A stretch of 64,000 nucleotides of DNA from Corallococcus sp. AS-1-6 (GTDB lineage Bacteria; Myxococcota; Myxococcia; Myxococcales; Myxococcaceae), in assembly GCF_020037015.1 (NCBI RefSeq), contig NZ_JAIQDE010000012.1, positions 1 to 64,000 on the forward strand. Reading direction: 5' to 3'. This document shows, one piece after another, positions 45,466 through 54,306 of this stretch. The translations under genes were made by a program, and so were the position numbers. Position 1 is the first letter of the stretch, and each line of letters starts with the position of its first letter. Below the pieces are notes generated by a model, which saw nothing but the letters and a program-made list of their open reading frames with translations, was not told the DNA's origin and did no database searches.

Positions 45466-48400
45466 ATGGCCCTTCCGTCCACGCTGCGTCTTCCCCCGAC
45501 CGCGGAGGTCGCCTTCGGCGCCACGGTGCTGAAGCAGCCGGAGCTGTTGCGAAGGGCGGCCCGGGTGGCGCGGCGGCTGCGGGCCGAGTGGAACGTCCAG
45601 CCGGGAGACCGCGTGGGGTTGATGGTGGTGCCCGGGCCGGAGGTCATCCCGGCCATCCTGGGCATCTGGATGGCGGGCGCGGCCTACGTGCCGTTGGACC
45701 CGTTCCTCCCCGACGAGCGGCTGCTGCGCATCCTGCGCGACGCGGGCCTGCGCGGCGTCGTCACGCAGCGCATGCACCGCGTCTCCGTGGGGCTCCTGGA
45801 GACGTGGCTGGGGACGCCCCTGCCCTTCCTGGAGGCGGACGCGGCGGCGGTGGACGCGGCGGAGGACGGCGAGGTCCCGGACGTCATCGACGCGCCGTTG
45901 GAGCGGCCCGCCTACCTCATCTACACCTCCGGCAGCACGGGTGAGCCCAAGGGCGTGGTGTGCACGTTCCGGGGGCTCGTGAACCTGGTGCAGGGCGTGG
46001 CGCCGCTCCTGGGCCTGGGGCCGGACACGCGGCACCTCCAGTTCGCCAGCATCAACTTCGACGCGTCCGTGTGGGAGGTGTTCCCCACGCTGTTCGCGGG
46101 CGGCACCGTGGTGCAGGGCACGCGCGAGGACCTGCTGCCCGGCCGGCGCATGGCGGACTACCTGCGCCGGCAGCGCGTGACGCACCTGTGCCTGCCGCCG
46201 TCCGTGCTGGGGCAGTTGGGGCCGCACGTGGACACGCTGCCGGACGTGGCGTGCGTGGTGATGGCGGGCGAGCGCTGCCCGGCGCCGCTCGCGGAGCGGT
46301 GGCACGCGTCCGGCCGCCGCGTCTTCAACGCCTACGGCCCCACGGAGGGGACGGTCTGCGCGACCGCGTACCGGGTGAAGGGCGGCGAGTCGCCCGTGCC
46401 CATCGGGCAGGCGCTGCCGGGCGTGCGCGTGCGCGTGGTGGGGCCGGACGGCCAGGACGTCGCGGTGGGCGCCACGGGTGAGGTGTGGATTGGCGGCGAG
46501 GGCGTGGCGGAGGGCTACCGCCACCAGCCCGAGCGCACGCGGGAGCGCTTCCCCACGGATGCGCAGGGCGCCCGGTGGTACCGCACCGGGGACGAGGCCG
46601 TGCGCCGCGAGGACGGGGCGCTGATGTTCCTGGGCCGGATGGACCAGCAGGTGAAGCTGCGCGGCTTCCGCATCGAGCTGGAGGCCATCGAGCAGGCGCT
46701 GTACGCGTATCCGGGCGTCGCGCAGGCGGCGGTGACGGTCTTCGAGCACACGGACGCGCAGGGCCAGACGACGGGCCTGCTGGTGGCGTACCACAGCGTG
46801 CAGGAGGGCCACACGGTGTCGCTGGACGCGCTGCGCGCGCACCTGGGCGCCGCGCTGCCGGACTACATGGTGCCGCACCGCTTCGTGGCGCTGCCGCGCC
46901 TGCCGCTCATGCCCCACCTGGGCAAGGTGGACCGGGCGGCGCTGCCGCCGCCGGCGGACTGGGTGGGCGCCACCACGGCAGAGCCCCACGCCGCGCCCGC
47001 GACGCCCGCCACCCCCATCGAACGGCTGTGCCGCGCCTTCGAGCGAGGACTGCGCGCGGCCCCGGGCACCGTCACGGCGAACACGCACTTCTTCCAGGCG
47101 GGCGGTGACTCGCTGGGCGTGGCGCACGTGCTGGCCCAGGTGGAGGAGGACTTCGGCGTGTCGCTGCCGTCGCGCCGCGTGTACTCGCACCCCACGCCCA
47201 CGCTGCTGCTGCCCTTCTGCGAGGCCGGCGCGGCTCCGGCCGAAGCGGGCCCCCAGGGCGTGCGCGCCACGCTGCTGACGGACGCGCGGTCCGCGGCCCT
47301 GCCCCGGCTGACGGCCCCCGTGCCCGTCACGCAGCCGCCGCGCACGCTCCTGCTCACGGGGGCGACGGGGTTCCTGGGCATCCACCTGCTGGCCGCGCTG
47401 GCGCCCCGCGTGGAGCGCATCCACTGCCTGGTGCGGGCGCGCGACGACGCGGAGGCCGGCGCGCGGCTTCGCGCCACGGCGCGCAAGTACGGCGTGCACC
47501 TGCCCTGGCGCGACGGGCGCATCCAGGCGGTGGCGGGCGACATCACCCGGACGCGGCTGGGGCTGGAGGCGTCCGTGCATGACGCCCTGGCGCTCCAGTG
47601 CGACGCGGTGGTGCACTCGGCCGCGAGCATCAGCTACATCCTGCCGTACGCGGATGCGGGGCGGCCCAACGTCGCCGGCACGCAGCAGGTGCTGTCCTTC
47701 TGCGCGCACGGCCGCGCGAAGCCGCTGCACCACGTGTCCTCGCTCAGCGTCCACGGCGCGGTGGGCACGCTGCTGGGCCTGGAGGAGGTGGACGAGGACT
47801 TCGCGCTGGAGCGCTCGCTGGACCTGATGGCCTACGAGAACGGCTACACGCGGGCCAAGTGGGTCGCGGAGCGGCTCGCCGTGGACGCGCGCGACAGCGG
47901 CCTGCCCGTCAGCATCTACCGGCCGGGCTTCATCCAGGGCCACAGCCGCACGGGCATCGGCAACGCGGACGACATGCTGTGCCGGCTGCTGGTGGGCAAC
48001 GCGCAACTGGGCATGTCGCCGGACCTGCCGGACAAGTACTGGCTGCCGGTGCCGGTGGACTACGTGGCCAGCGCCACCGCGCACCTGGTGCTCACCCAGG
48101 CGCCGGGCGACACGTACAACCTGGCGCCGGAGCGCGAGCAGGAGCCCTCCCACAACGCCCTCTTCGACATGCTGGGCGAGCACGGGCACCCGGTGCGCCG
48201 CGTGGCGCCCGCGGTGTGGCTGCGCGAGCTGGGGCGGGTGGGGCCGGACAACGCCCTCTTCCCGCTGGTCGCGTTCCTGCGGGAGAAGGTCTACCACGGC
48301 ACCCGCACGGTGCTGGAGCTGCACCACCGCACGCCGCGCGTGCGCACGGACCACACCCGCGCCGCGCTGGCGGGCACGGACATCCAGTGCCCGGACATCG

Positions 48401-48471
48401 ACTCGGCCCTGCTGCGCCGCTACGTGAAGGACCTCTTCGCGCGCCACCGCGCCGCGGCCCTCGCCGCGTAG
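45466..48471 (+). CDS. Stand-alone A-T-R module: NRPS adenylation, thiolation and thioester reductase
   Basis: 1001 residues from ATG 45466, with AAGGA upstream; a longer frame upstream is judged untranslated. The adenylation domain shows YTSGSTGEPKG near residue 152, FNAYGPTEGT, WYRTGDEAV, GRMDQQVKLRGFRIELEAIE and PHLGKVDR. The carrier domain has FFQAGGDSLG near 546. The reductase domain has TGATGFLG near 631 and YTRAKW. There is no condensation domain. Aligning to GrsA by hand gives the pocket code DAWCVAAVCK, against DAWTIAAICK for phenylalanine. The product may be an amino aldehyde or alcohol, possibly a pyrazine. Confidence 0.93.
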   Translation: MALPSTLRLPPTAEVAFGATVLKQPELLRRAARVARRLRAEWNVQPGDRVGLMVVPGPEVIPAILGIWMAGAAYVPLDPFLPDERLLRILRDAGLRGVVTQRMHRVSVGLLETWLGTPLPFLEADAAAVDAAEDGEVPDVIDAPLERPAYLIYTSGSTGEPKGVVCTFRGLVNLVQGVAPLLGLGPDTRHLQFASINFDASVWEVFPTLFAGGTVVQGTREDLLPGRRMADYLRRQRVTHLCLPPSVLGQLGPHVDTLPDVACVVMAGERCPAPLAERWHASGRRVFNAYGPTEGTVCATAYRVKGGESPVPIGQALPGVRVRVVGPDGQDVAVGATGEVWIGGEGVAEGYRHQPERTRERFPTDAQGARWYRTGDEAVRREDGALMFLGRMDQQVKLRGFRIELEAIEQALYAYPGVAQAAVTVFEHTDAQGQTTGLLVAYHSVQEGHTVSLDALRAHLGAALPDYMVPHRFVALPRLPLMPHLGKVDRAALPPPADWVGATTAEPHAAPATPATPIERLCRAFERGLRAAPGTVTANTHFFQAGGDSLGVAHVLAQVEEDFGVSLPSRRVYSHPTPTLLLPFCEAGAAPAEAGPQGVRATLLTDARSAALPRLTAPVPVTQPPRTLLLTGATGFLGIHLLAALAPRVERIHCLVRARDDAEAGARLRATARKYGVHLPWRDGRIQAVAGDITRTRLGLEASVHDALALQCDAVVHSAASISYILPYADAGRPNVAGTQQVLSFCAHGRAKPLHHVSSLSVHGAVGTLLGLEEVDEDFALERSLDLMAYENGYTRAKWVAERLAVDARDSGLPVSIYRPGFIQGHSRTGIGNADDMLCRLLVGNAQLGMSPDLPDKYWLPVPVDYVASATAHLVLTQAPGDTYNLAPEREQEPSHNALFDMLGEHGHPVRRVAPAVWLRELGRVGPDNALFPLVAFLREKVYHGTRTVLELHHRTPRVRTDHTRAALAGTDIQCPDIDSALLRRYVKDLFARHRAAALAA

Positions 48472-48486
48472 GCGAGGGCGGGGGCG

Positions 48487-49758
48487 TCAGTGGTGCGGCG
48501 GGGACTTCACATGTCCGTCGCCGAAGCGGTAGTGGGCCACCACCGGCTGGTGGTCCGAGGACTCCGTGGAGCGGTCCACCTCGAAGAGGACCGGAATCAG
48601 GGAGCGCGTCGCGTAGAAGTTGTCGAAGCGCTTGCCGGTGGCGTGCACCACGCCGTGGCTGTCCGGGTGCGAGGTGAGCGTGGCGCAGTCCGCGATGTCC
48701 TGCAGCCGCCACCACGCGGGGCTGTGCTTGGGAATCTGGCCGGAGCTCAGCTCCTGGCGGGCGTGCTGGGGCGTCGTCAGCGAGTGGTCCGCCAGCCGCA
48801 CGCGCACCGTCGTCGCGTGGCACACCGTCTCCGGCAGGTCCTGCTCCAGCGTGTGCAGCTCATGGCGCAGGCGCGGGTCCGCGATGTTGCCCACGCCGCG
48901 GTCGCCCACCGTGACGTTGTGCATGTCGTCGCCGTAGCGCTGGCGGAACTCCTCGATGGTGTCCGTGTCGTTGTCCTGCTTCGGGTGCAGCAGGTGCGCC
49001 ACCAGCCAGGAGCCGCCCCGCTTGATGGCGGTGTTGGCGTTGAAGTCGCCCAGCACGACGGCGGGGACGCCCTCGCGGCGGCGCAGGAGCGCGTTGAGCT
49101 GGCGCAGGTTGAGGGCGTTGATGCCCGAGTCCCCCAGCGCGTGGTGCAGGTTGTAGAGGTAGAGCGGGCGGCCCTCCACCTGGACCTTCAGCCACAGCAC
49201 GCCCCGGTCCTCCACCAGCTCCCCCGCGTAGCCCTGGCGCGTGATGGCCTCATCGCGCTCGGCGTCCGTGAGGACGTAGGTGAAGTGCGCGGCGTCCACG
49301 ATGGGGTGGCGGCTCAGCCAGGCCTTGCCGTTCACCAGCCGGGTGCCGTTGTCGCCGTCGCTGCCCTGGTACGCCAGGTGGAAGCCGAAGCGGGACGCGA
49401 GCAGCACCGACATGGGCACGCCCGCCTCCTGCAGGCCGATGACGTCCGGCATGCGGTCCTGGGCCTCCAGTTGGGTGAAGTACTCCAGCAGCGCCTCCTG
49501 GCGCTCGCCGCCCAGGAGGATGTTGTAGCTCATCACCGTGAGGCCCGGTCCCCGGGGCGCGCGCGGCGCGGGGTGGTGCACGATGAAGGTGCGGCCGTCT
49601 CCCAGCCGGCGCTCGCTGGAGGGCAGCGGCACGGCCTGGAAGTCCGGCAGGGTCAGGGTGGGGTCACGCCTCGGCAAGACATCCTCCGGCCCGCTCGGCT
49701 TGCGTCCGAGCAGGTGTCCCACGGCGGGCAGGTGCTCCAGCACTTCGGGCATCTTCAT
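48487..49758 (-). CDS. Endonuclease/exonuclease/phosphatase family protein
   Basis: 423 residues, preceded by GGGAGGG; a second ATG at 49752 would drop two residues. Motifs of the EEP fold are in order: TVMSYNILLGG, VIGLQEAG (catalytic Glu), LYLYNLHHALG, VVLGDFNANTA and SSDHQPVVAHYRF (catalytic His). The enzyme cuts phosphoesters in nucleic acids or phospholipids using a metal; the particular substrate is unknown. No signal peptide is clear. The gene is convergent with the A-T-R gene, 15 bases apart. Confidence 0.9.
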   Translation of the reverse strand: MKMPEVLEHLPAVGHLLGRKPSGPEDVLPRRDPTLTLPDFQAVPLPSSERRLGDGRTFIVHHPAPRAPRGPGLTVMSYNILLGGERQEALLEYFTQLEAQDRMPDVIGLQEAGVPMSVLLASRFGFHLAYQGSDGDNGTRLVNGKAWLSRHPIVDAAHFTYVLTDAERDEAITRQGYAGELVEDRGVLWLKVQVEGRPLYLYNLHHALGDSGINALNLRQLNALLRRREGVPAVVLGDFNANTAIKRGGSWLVAHLLHPKQDNDTDTIEEFRQRYGDDMHNVTVGDRGVGNIADPRLRHELHTLEQDLPETVCHATTVRVRLADHSLTTPQHARQELSSGQIPKHSPAWWRLQDIADCATLTSHPDSHGVVHATGKRFDNFYATRSLIPVLFEVDRSTESSDHQPVVAHYRFGDGHVKSPPHH

Positions 49759-50036
49759 GCCGCCCTCCCCTTGCTGGGGCGCCAGGCCCGCGGGGTGCCA
49801 CGAGCAGAGGGGAAGCGATGTCGGGCGTCATGCCGTCGCGCTGTGAATTCCACCGAGCCTCCATCCAGAAGTCCTCCGCTCAAGTTCGTGGCGGGAGGCC
49901 TCGTCCGCCAGCGTCATGCAGGGGGCGGGCGCTCGGCCGGAGGGTTGCCCTGCGTGCGCCGGGCGTCGGACGGTGCACATCCGCCGGTGGCGGAATCGGC
50001 CCGGGGCTGGGGCGCGGGTGGTTAGATGGACGGGCG

Positions 50037-51149
50037 ATGAAGGAACTCGATGAGCTGCTGCGGGCATGCGGGCGTGCCTCCGGCCCGGTGGTGCTGGCGA
50101 CGGTGGTGGCGGTGTCCGGTTCGTCGTACCGGCGCCCGGGTGCCCGCATGCTGATGGGCGCGGACGGGTGGCTCGCGGGCGGGGTGAGCGGCGGGTGTCT
50201 GGAGGGAGACCTGGTGCGCAAGGCCTTCTTCTGGACGTCGGATGGGCCGCGCGTGCTGCGCTACGACACCACCGGCGACGCCGCGGAGGACGAGGGCGGC
50301 CTGTCGTTCGCGCTCGGGTGCAACGGCGTGGTGGACATCCTGCTGGAGCGCTGGGAGCAAGGCCCGGGTGACGCGCTCGGCTTCGCGGCGGAGGCGCGCA
50401 AGCAGTCGCTGCGCGCGGTGGTGGCCACCGTGTACCGGGGCCCCGAGGACGCGGTGGGTTCGCGGCTGATGCTGCGCGAGGACGGCGTGTCGGCGGGCAA
50501 CCTCCAGGGCGCGCTGCTCGAGCCGGTGCGCGCGGCGGCGACGGAGGCGCTGGTGCGCGGCGAGCCCTGGAGCGGCGCGTGCGGGGGGGCGGAGGTGCTG
50601 GTGGAGGTGGTGGAGCCGGCGCCGCCGGTGGTGGTGTTCGGCAGCGGCTTCGACGTCGCGCCCGTGGTGTCGCGCGCGCAGGGGCTGGGGTGGCACCTCA
50701 CGGTGGTGGCGGACCGGCCCGTGGAGCTGCTGCGCCGCAGGTTCCCGGGGGCCCAGGCGCACGTCGCGTCACGGGCCAGCGAGGTGTTGGAGAAGGTGCC
50801 GCTGTCCGCGCGCAGCGTGGTGCTGGTGATGACGCACAGCCTGCCGCAGGACCGGGAGCTGCTGGAGCGGCTGGTGCCGCTGCCGGTGCGCTACCTGGGA
50901 GTGCTCGGGCCACGCGCGAGGACGGAGCGCATCTTGCGGGAGCTGGCGCGTACGCCCACCGCCGCGCAGTTGGAGAAGCTGCACGCGCCCATGGGGCTGG
51001 ACCTGGGCGCGGAGGGCGCGGACGAGATTGCGCTGTCCATCATCGCGGAGGTGCAGGCGGTGCTGGCCGGACGCGACGGAGGACGGCTGCGCGAGCGGCA
51101 GGCGCCCATCCACGCGGAGGCCACCCCGCCGGAGCGCAGGTCGGCGTGA
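50037..51149 (+). CDS. XdhC/CoxF family Mo-cofactor maturation protein
   Basis: 370 residues from ATG 50037. The N-terminal XdhC/CoxI part shows SGSSYRRPGARMLMGADGWLAGGVSGGCLEGDLVRKA, and the C-terminal Rossmann part shows VVVFGSGFDVAPVVSRAQGLGW, VVLVMTHSLPQDRELLERL and RYLGVLGPRARTERIL. XdhC-type proteins sulfurate and deliver molybdenum cofactor to xanthine-dehydrogenase-like enzymes. The neighbour downstream is a MocA-like nucleotidyltransferase, a typical partner, but no target enzyme gene is in the window. Confidence 0.88.
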   Translation: MKELDELLRACGRASGPVVLATVVAVSGSSYRRPGARMLMGADGWLAGGVSGGCLEGDLVRKAFFWTSDGPRVLRYDTTGDAAEDEGGLSFALGCNGVVDILLERWEQGPGDALGFAAEARKQSLRAVVATVYRGPEDAVGSRLMLREDGVSAGNLQGALLEPVRAAATEALVRGEPWSGACGGAEVLVEVVEPAPPVVVFGSGFDVAPVVSRAQGLGWHLTVVADRPVELLRRRFPGAQAHVASRASEVLEKVPLSARSVVLVMTHSLPQDRELLERLVPLPVRYLGVLGPRARTERILRELARTPTAAQLEKLHAPMGLDLGAEGADEIALSIIAEVQAVLAGRDGGRLRERQAPIHAEATPPERRSA

Positions 51150-51231
51150 GGGACCGCCTCCGCGAGACGCACGTGACCAACGGGCTCGCGACACGCACGG
51201 CGCATGCGCCCATCTTCGCGCGGAGGCGCGC

Positions 51232-51819
51232 ATGAGCGTCGCCATCGTGCTGCTCGCCGCGGGGAGTTCTTCGCGGCTGGGACAGCCCAAGCAGCTCCTG
51301 CGCCATGAAGGCATGTCACTGGTTCGGCGCGCGGCGGAGCGGGCGCTGGCCGCGAGTCCCCTGGTCGCAGTGGTGCTCGGCGCGCGGCGTGAGGACGTCG
51401 CCTCGGAGCTGGACGGGCTCGCCGTGCGGTGCGTGGACAACCCGGACTGGGCGCTGGGTCAGGGCTCCTCGCTTCACGCGGGCCTGCGGGCGCTCCCCCC
51501 GGACGTGGACGGCGCCCTCTTGATGCTCTGCGATCAGCTCCGCGTGGACGCGGCCCACCTGCGCTCGCTCATCTCGACCTTCGAGCGCACGCGCGCGCCC
51601 ATCGTCGCGTCCTCCTACGCGGGCACCCGGGGCGTCCCCGCCCTCTTCTCCCGCGCCCTCTTCCCCGAACTGGACGCCCTTCCCGCCACGGGCGGCGCAC
51701 GCGGACTCATCGCCCGGGACCCTTCTCGCGTCGTGGAGGTCCCGCTGCCCGGCGGCGAGGAGGACGTGGACACCGCCGAGGACGCCCTGCGCCTCACGCG
51801 CCCCGGACGCGGTGGGTGA
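51232..51819 (+). CDS. MocA-like molybdenum cofactor nucleotidyltransferase
   Basis: 195 residues from ATG 51232. The NTP-binding opening [22 protein letters not shown] and [13 protein letters not shown] match the MobA/MocA family, which attaches CMP or GMP to molybdopterin. Other markers are [17 protein letters not shown] and [17 protein letters not shown]. It pairs with the XdhC-type gene 82 bases upstream, consistent with preparing cofactor for an oxidoreductase. Its last 26 bases overlap the end of the convergent rpiA gene. Confidence 0.85.
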   Translation: MSVAIVLLAAGSSSRLGQPKQLLRHEGMSLVRRAAERALAASPLVAVVLGARREDVASELDGLAVRCVDNPDWALGQGSSLHAGLRALPPDVDGALLMLCDQLRVDAAHLRSLISTFERTRAPIVASSYAGTRGVPALFSRALFPELDALPATGGARGLIARDPSRVVEVPLPGGEEDVDTAEDALRLTRPGRGG

Positions 51820-52501
51820 TGCCCTCCGGCCCGGCCACCACCAGGTCGGTGGTCAGGTTCAGGAACAGGCCGTGCGCCATCACCCCGGCGCGGGACTCCA
51901 CCTTCGCGGCCAGCGCCGCCGGGTCGCTGATGGGACCGAAGTCACAGTCCAACACCACGTTGCCCTGATCCGTGTGGTACGGCGCCCCGTCCAGCGCGAG
52001 CCGCACCACCACGCGCGCGCCCAGCGACTCCAGGAACAGCGCCTGCGAGCGCCAGCCGAAGGGCAGCACCTCCACCGGCACCGGCCACTTCGTGCCCAGC
52101 CGGGGCGACAGCTTGGCCGCGTCCACCACGATGACCTCGCGGCGGCTGGCCTGCGCCACCACCTTCTCGCGCAGCAGCGCCCCACCGCCGCCCTTGATGA
52201 GCGACAGGTCCGGCGCCACCTCGTCCGCGCCGTCGATGGTGAGGTCCACCACCGGGTGCACGTCCAGCGTGGTGAGCGGCACGCCCAGCGACGCGGCCAG
52301 TGCCTCCGTCGCATGAGACGTGGGGATGCCCACCACGTCCTTCAACGCCCCGGCGGAGAGCAGCGCGCCCAGCCGCCGCACCGCGTGCGCGGCCGTGCTG
52401 CCCGTGCCCAACCCCACCACCATGCCCGGCTGGATGAAGTCCACCGCGCGCTCCGCCGCCGCGCGCCTGTAGGAAGCCGAAGCACTCTCGTCGGAAGTCA
52501 T
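51794..52501 (-). CDS. rpiA: Ribose-5-phosphate isomerase A
   Basis: 235 residues. RpiA motifs are clear: [38 protein letters not shown] and [21 protein letters not shown]. The enzyme interconverts ribose-5-phosphate and ribulose-5-phosphate in the pentose phosphate pathway. The 3-prime end overlaps the convergent MocA-like gene by 26 bases (51794-51819), so both transcripts share an antisense zone. Confidence 0.95.
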   Translation of the reverse strand: MTSDESASASYRRAAAERAVDFIQPGMVVGLGTGSTAAHAVRRLGALLSAGALKDVVGIPTSHATEALAASLGVPLTTLDVHPVVDLTIDGADEVAPDLSLIKGGGGALLREKVVAQASRREVIVVDAAKLSPRLGTKWPVPVEVLPFGWRSQALFLESLGARVVVRLALDGAPYHTDQGNVVLDCDFGPISDPAALAAKVESRAGVMAHGLFLNLTTDLVVAGPEGITHRVRGA

Positions 52502-52525
52502 CGCGGGCTCAGGGAAGGAAGCGGC

Positions 52526-53713
52526 TCAGTGCGGCGACCCAGGATGCCCGGAGTCGGCCGGAGGTGCACGCCGCGCTTCACTTCGCGGCGGCGCGAGTGG
52601 ACCCGCCAACAGTGCCTCGTCCGCGTTCCCCAACCCGGAGGGCGCGGCCACCGTCTGACGGCGCTCCCGCCTCCACGTCTTGCGGCGCTCGCGCTGCACC
52701 TCCGTGAGCAGCACCTGCCCCGCCGCCGCCGCCGGCACCGCGAGGATGACGCCCAGCAGCCCCGCGACCGTGCCTCCCACCAGCGCCACCAGGGAGATGA
52801 GCAGCGGGTTCATCTTGATGGCGCGCCGCTGCACCAGGGGGCTGAGCAGGTGGGCCTCGAACTGCTGGTAGACCATGAACAGCGCCAGCGCGAGGAGCGC
52901 CCGCTTCGAGCCCACCGACGCCAACGTGGTGACGGCCACCAGCAGCGCGGTGATGATGCTGCCGATGAACGGGATGAGCCCCAGCACCATCGCCACCAGG
53001 CCGAGCGGCAGGAAGTACGGCACCCCCAGCGCCAGCGACATGCCCGCCGTGAAGGCGCCGCCCACCGAGACGATGAGCAGCGTGCCGAAGAGGTAGTTGC
53101 CCACCGCCTCGCGCATCCGGCCCACCACGCGGCGCACGCGGGCACGGTTGCGCGGACGCACCCAGCCCAGGATGCTCGCGTAGAGGTCGTGCCCGAAGAG
53201 CAGACCGAACACGGCCAGCGCCAGCACCGTGATGCCCGCGCCCAGCAACTCCACCGTGGACGACAGCACCGTGATGAGCGGCCGGGCCAGGATGCCGGGC
53301 TCCACGTTGAACGCGTCCTGCGGATGCGACAACACGCCGAAGTGCTCGTCCAGCTTGCGCACCCACGGGGCCTGGGTCAGCTCGGTGAAGAAGACCGGCG
53401 CCGCCTCCACCAGGTGCTGGAGCTGCTCCACGAGCAGCGGCACCAGCGTGAGGATGAGCAGGCCGATGATTCCCAACAGCGTCAACGCGATGAGCGCCAC
53501 GCCCAGGCCCCGGCGCAGGCCCCACGACTGAAACCGGCGCACGACGGGCTCCGCCGCCAGCCCCAGGAGCAGCGCCGCCGCCAGCAGCGTCAGCACGGGT
53601 CCCAGGCTCCGCATCGCCGTGCCCAGCAACACGAGCAGCACCACCTGGGCACCGACCGACCACACCGTCCGGGGCGGCACGTAGACCGGCAGCCCCTTGC
53701 GCGAAGGCCTCAT
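52526..53713 (-). CDS. AI-2E family transporter (PerM-like permease)
   Basis: 395 residues from ATG 53713. Seven or eight membrane helices appear in the family layout: VVLLVLLGTAMRSLGPVLTLLAAALLLGLAAEPVV, an ALIALTLLGIIGLLILTLVPLLVEQLQ stretch, and the conserved GLVAMVLGLIPFIGSIITALLVA and LLISLVALVGGTVAGLLGVILAVPAAA. The cytoplasmic tail is basic. Members include exporters of AI-2 and other small molecules; the substrate cannot be read. It lies 24 bases upstream of rpiA on the same strand. Confidence 0.88.
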   Translation of the reverse strand: MRPSRKGLPVYVPPRTVWSVGAQVVLLVLLGTAMRSLGPVLTLLAAALLLGLAAEPVVRRFQSWGLRRGLGVALIALTLLGIIGLLILTLVPLLVEQLQHLVEAAPVFFTELTQAPWVRKLDEHFGVLSHPQDAFNVEPGILARPLITVLSSTVELLGAGITVLALAVFGLLFGHDLYASILGWVRPRNRARVRRVVGRMREAVGNYLFGTLLIVSVGGAFTAGMSLALGVPYFLPLGLVAMVLGLIPFIGSIITALLVAVTTLASVGSKRALLALALFMVYQQFEAHLLSPLVQRRAIKMNPLLISLVALVGGTVAGLLGVILAVPAAAAGQVLLTEVQRERRKTWRRERRQTVAAPSGLGNADEALLAGPLAPPRSEARRAPPADSGHPGSPH

Positions 53714-53860
53714 GCACTCAAGGTAGGGAGTGCCCTCCAGGCAGGCGACAGGCTTCCACGGACCGTCCCAAGTGGACGCCACGTGAAGCTGGTGCCCGAC
53801 CGGTGGGCAGGCGGGCAGCCTGTGGCGCCCGTCCATCGCTCCGGGCAGACTGCCGCGCCC

Positions 53861-54232
53861 ATGGACAAGCCCCAGACAATGCGGTCCTTCGTGAAGCTGC
53901 TGGTGACGGATGCGCAGGCCTCCGTCCGCTTCTATGAAGGCCTCGGCTTCGAACGCATCGCGTCGGACCCTCCCATCCTCCGCCTCCAGTGGGGCGGCGA
54001 ATCGGACGTGTACCTCGTGAGCCCTCCTTCGAACCTGAAGCTGGAGGGGCGAAGGGGCATGGGCGTGCTCGTGGGCTTCCGCGCGGGCTCGGACGGCGTG
54101 GACGCGGTGGCCGCGAAGGCGGCGGCGCTGGGCGCGCACGTGGAGGGCCCGACGGTGCAGCCCTGGTACACCCGCGAAGTCGTCGTCACGGACCCGGACG
54201 GCTACCGGCTCAACTTCATCGAACCCGCCTGA
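53861..54232 (+). CDS. VOC family (glyoxalase/dioxygenase-like) protein
   Basis: 123 residues from ATG 53861. Single VOC repeat pair: FVKLLVTDAQASVRFYEGLGF at the start and VVVTDPDGYRLNFIEPA at the end. Such small proteins act as dimers in glyoxalase-like, resistance or binding roles; metal ligands are not certain. The next gene starts 74 bases later. Confidence 0.88.
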   Translation: MDKPQTMRSFVKLLVTDAQASVRFYEGLGFERIASDPPILRLQWGGESDVYLVSPPSNLKLEGRRGMGVLVGFRAGSDGVDAVAAKAAALGAHVEGPTVQPWYTREVVVTDPDGYRLNFIEPA

Positions 54233-54306
54233 CGCGCGGCCCCGGGGACGCCGCCGCCCCGACACTTGATTGCCCCAGCGGCTTGCGCCAGCCTGTCGCG
54301 GCCTCC

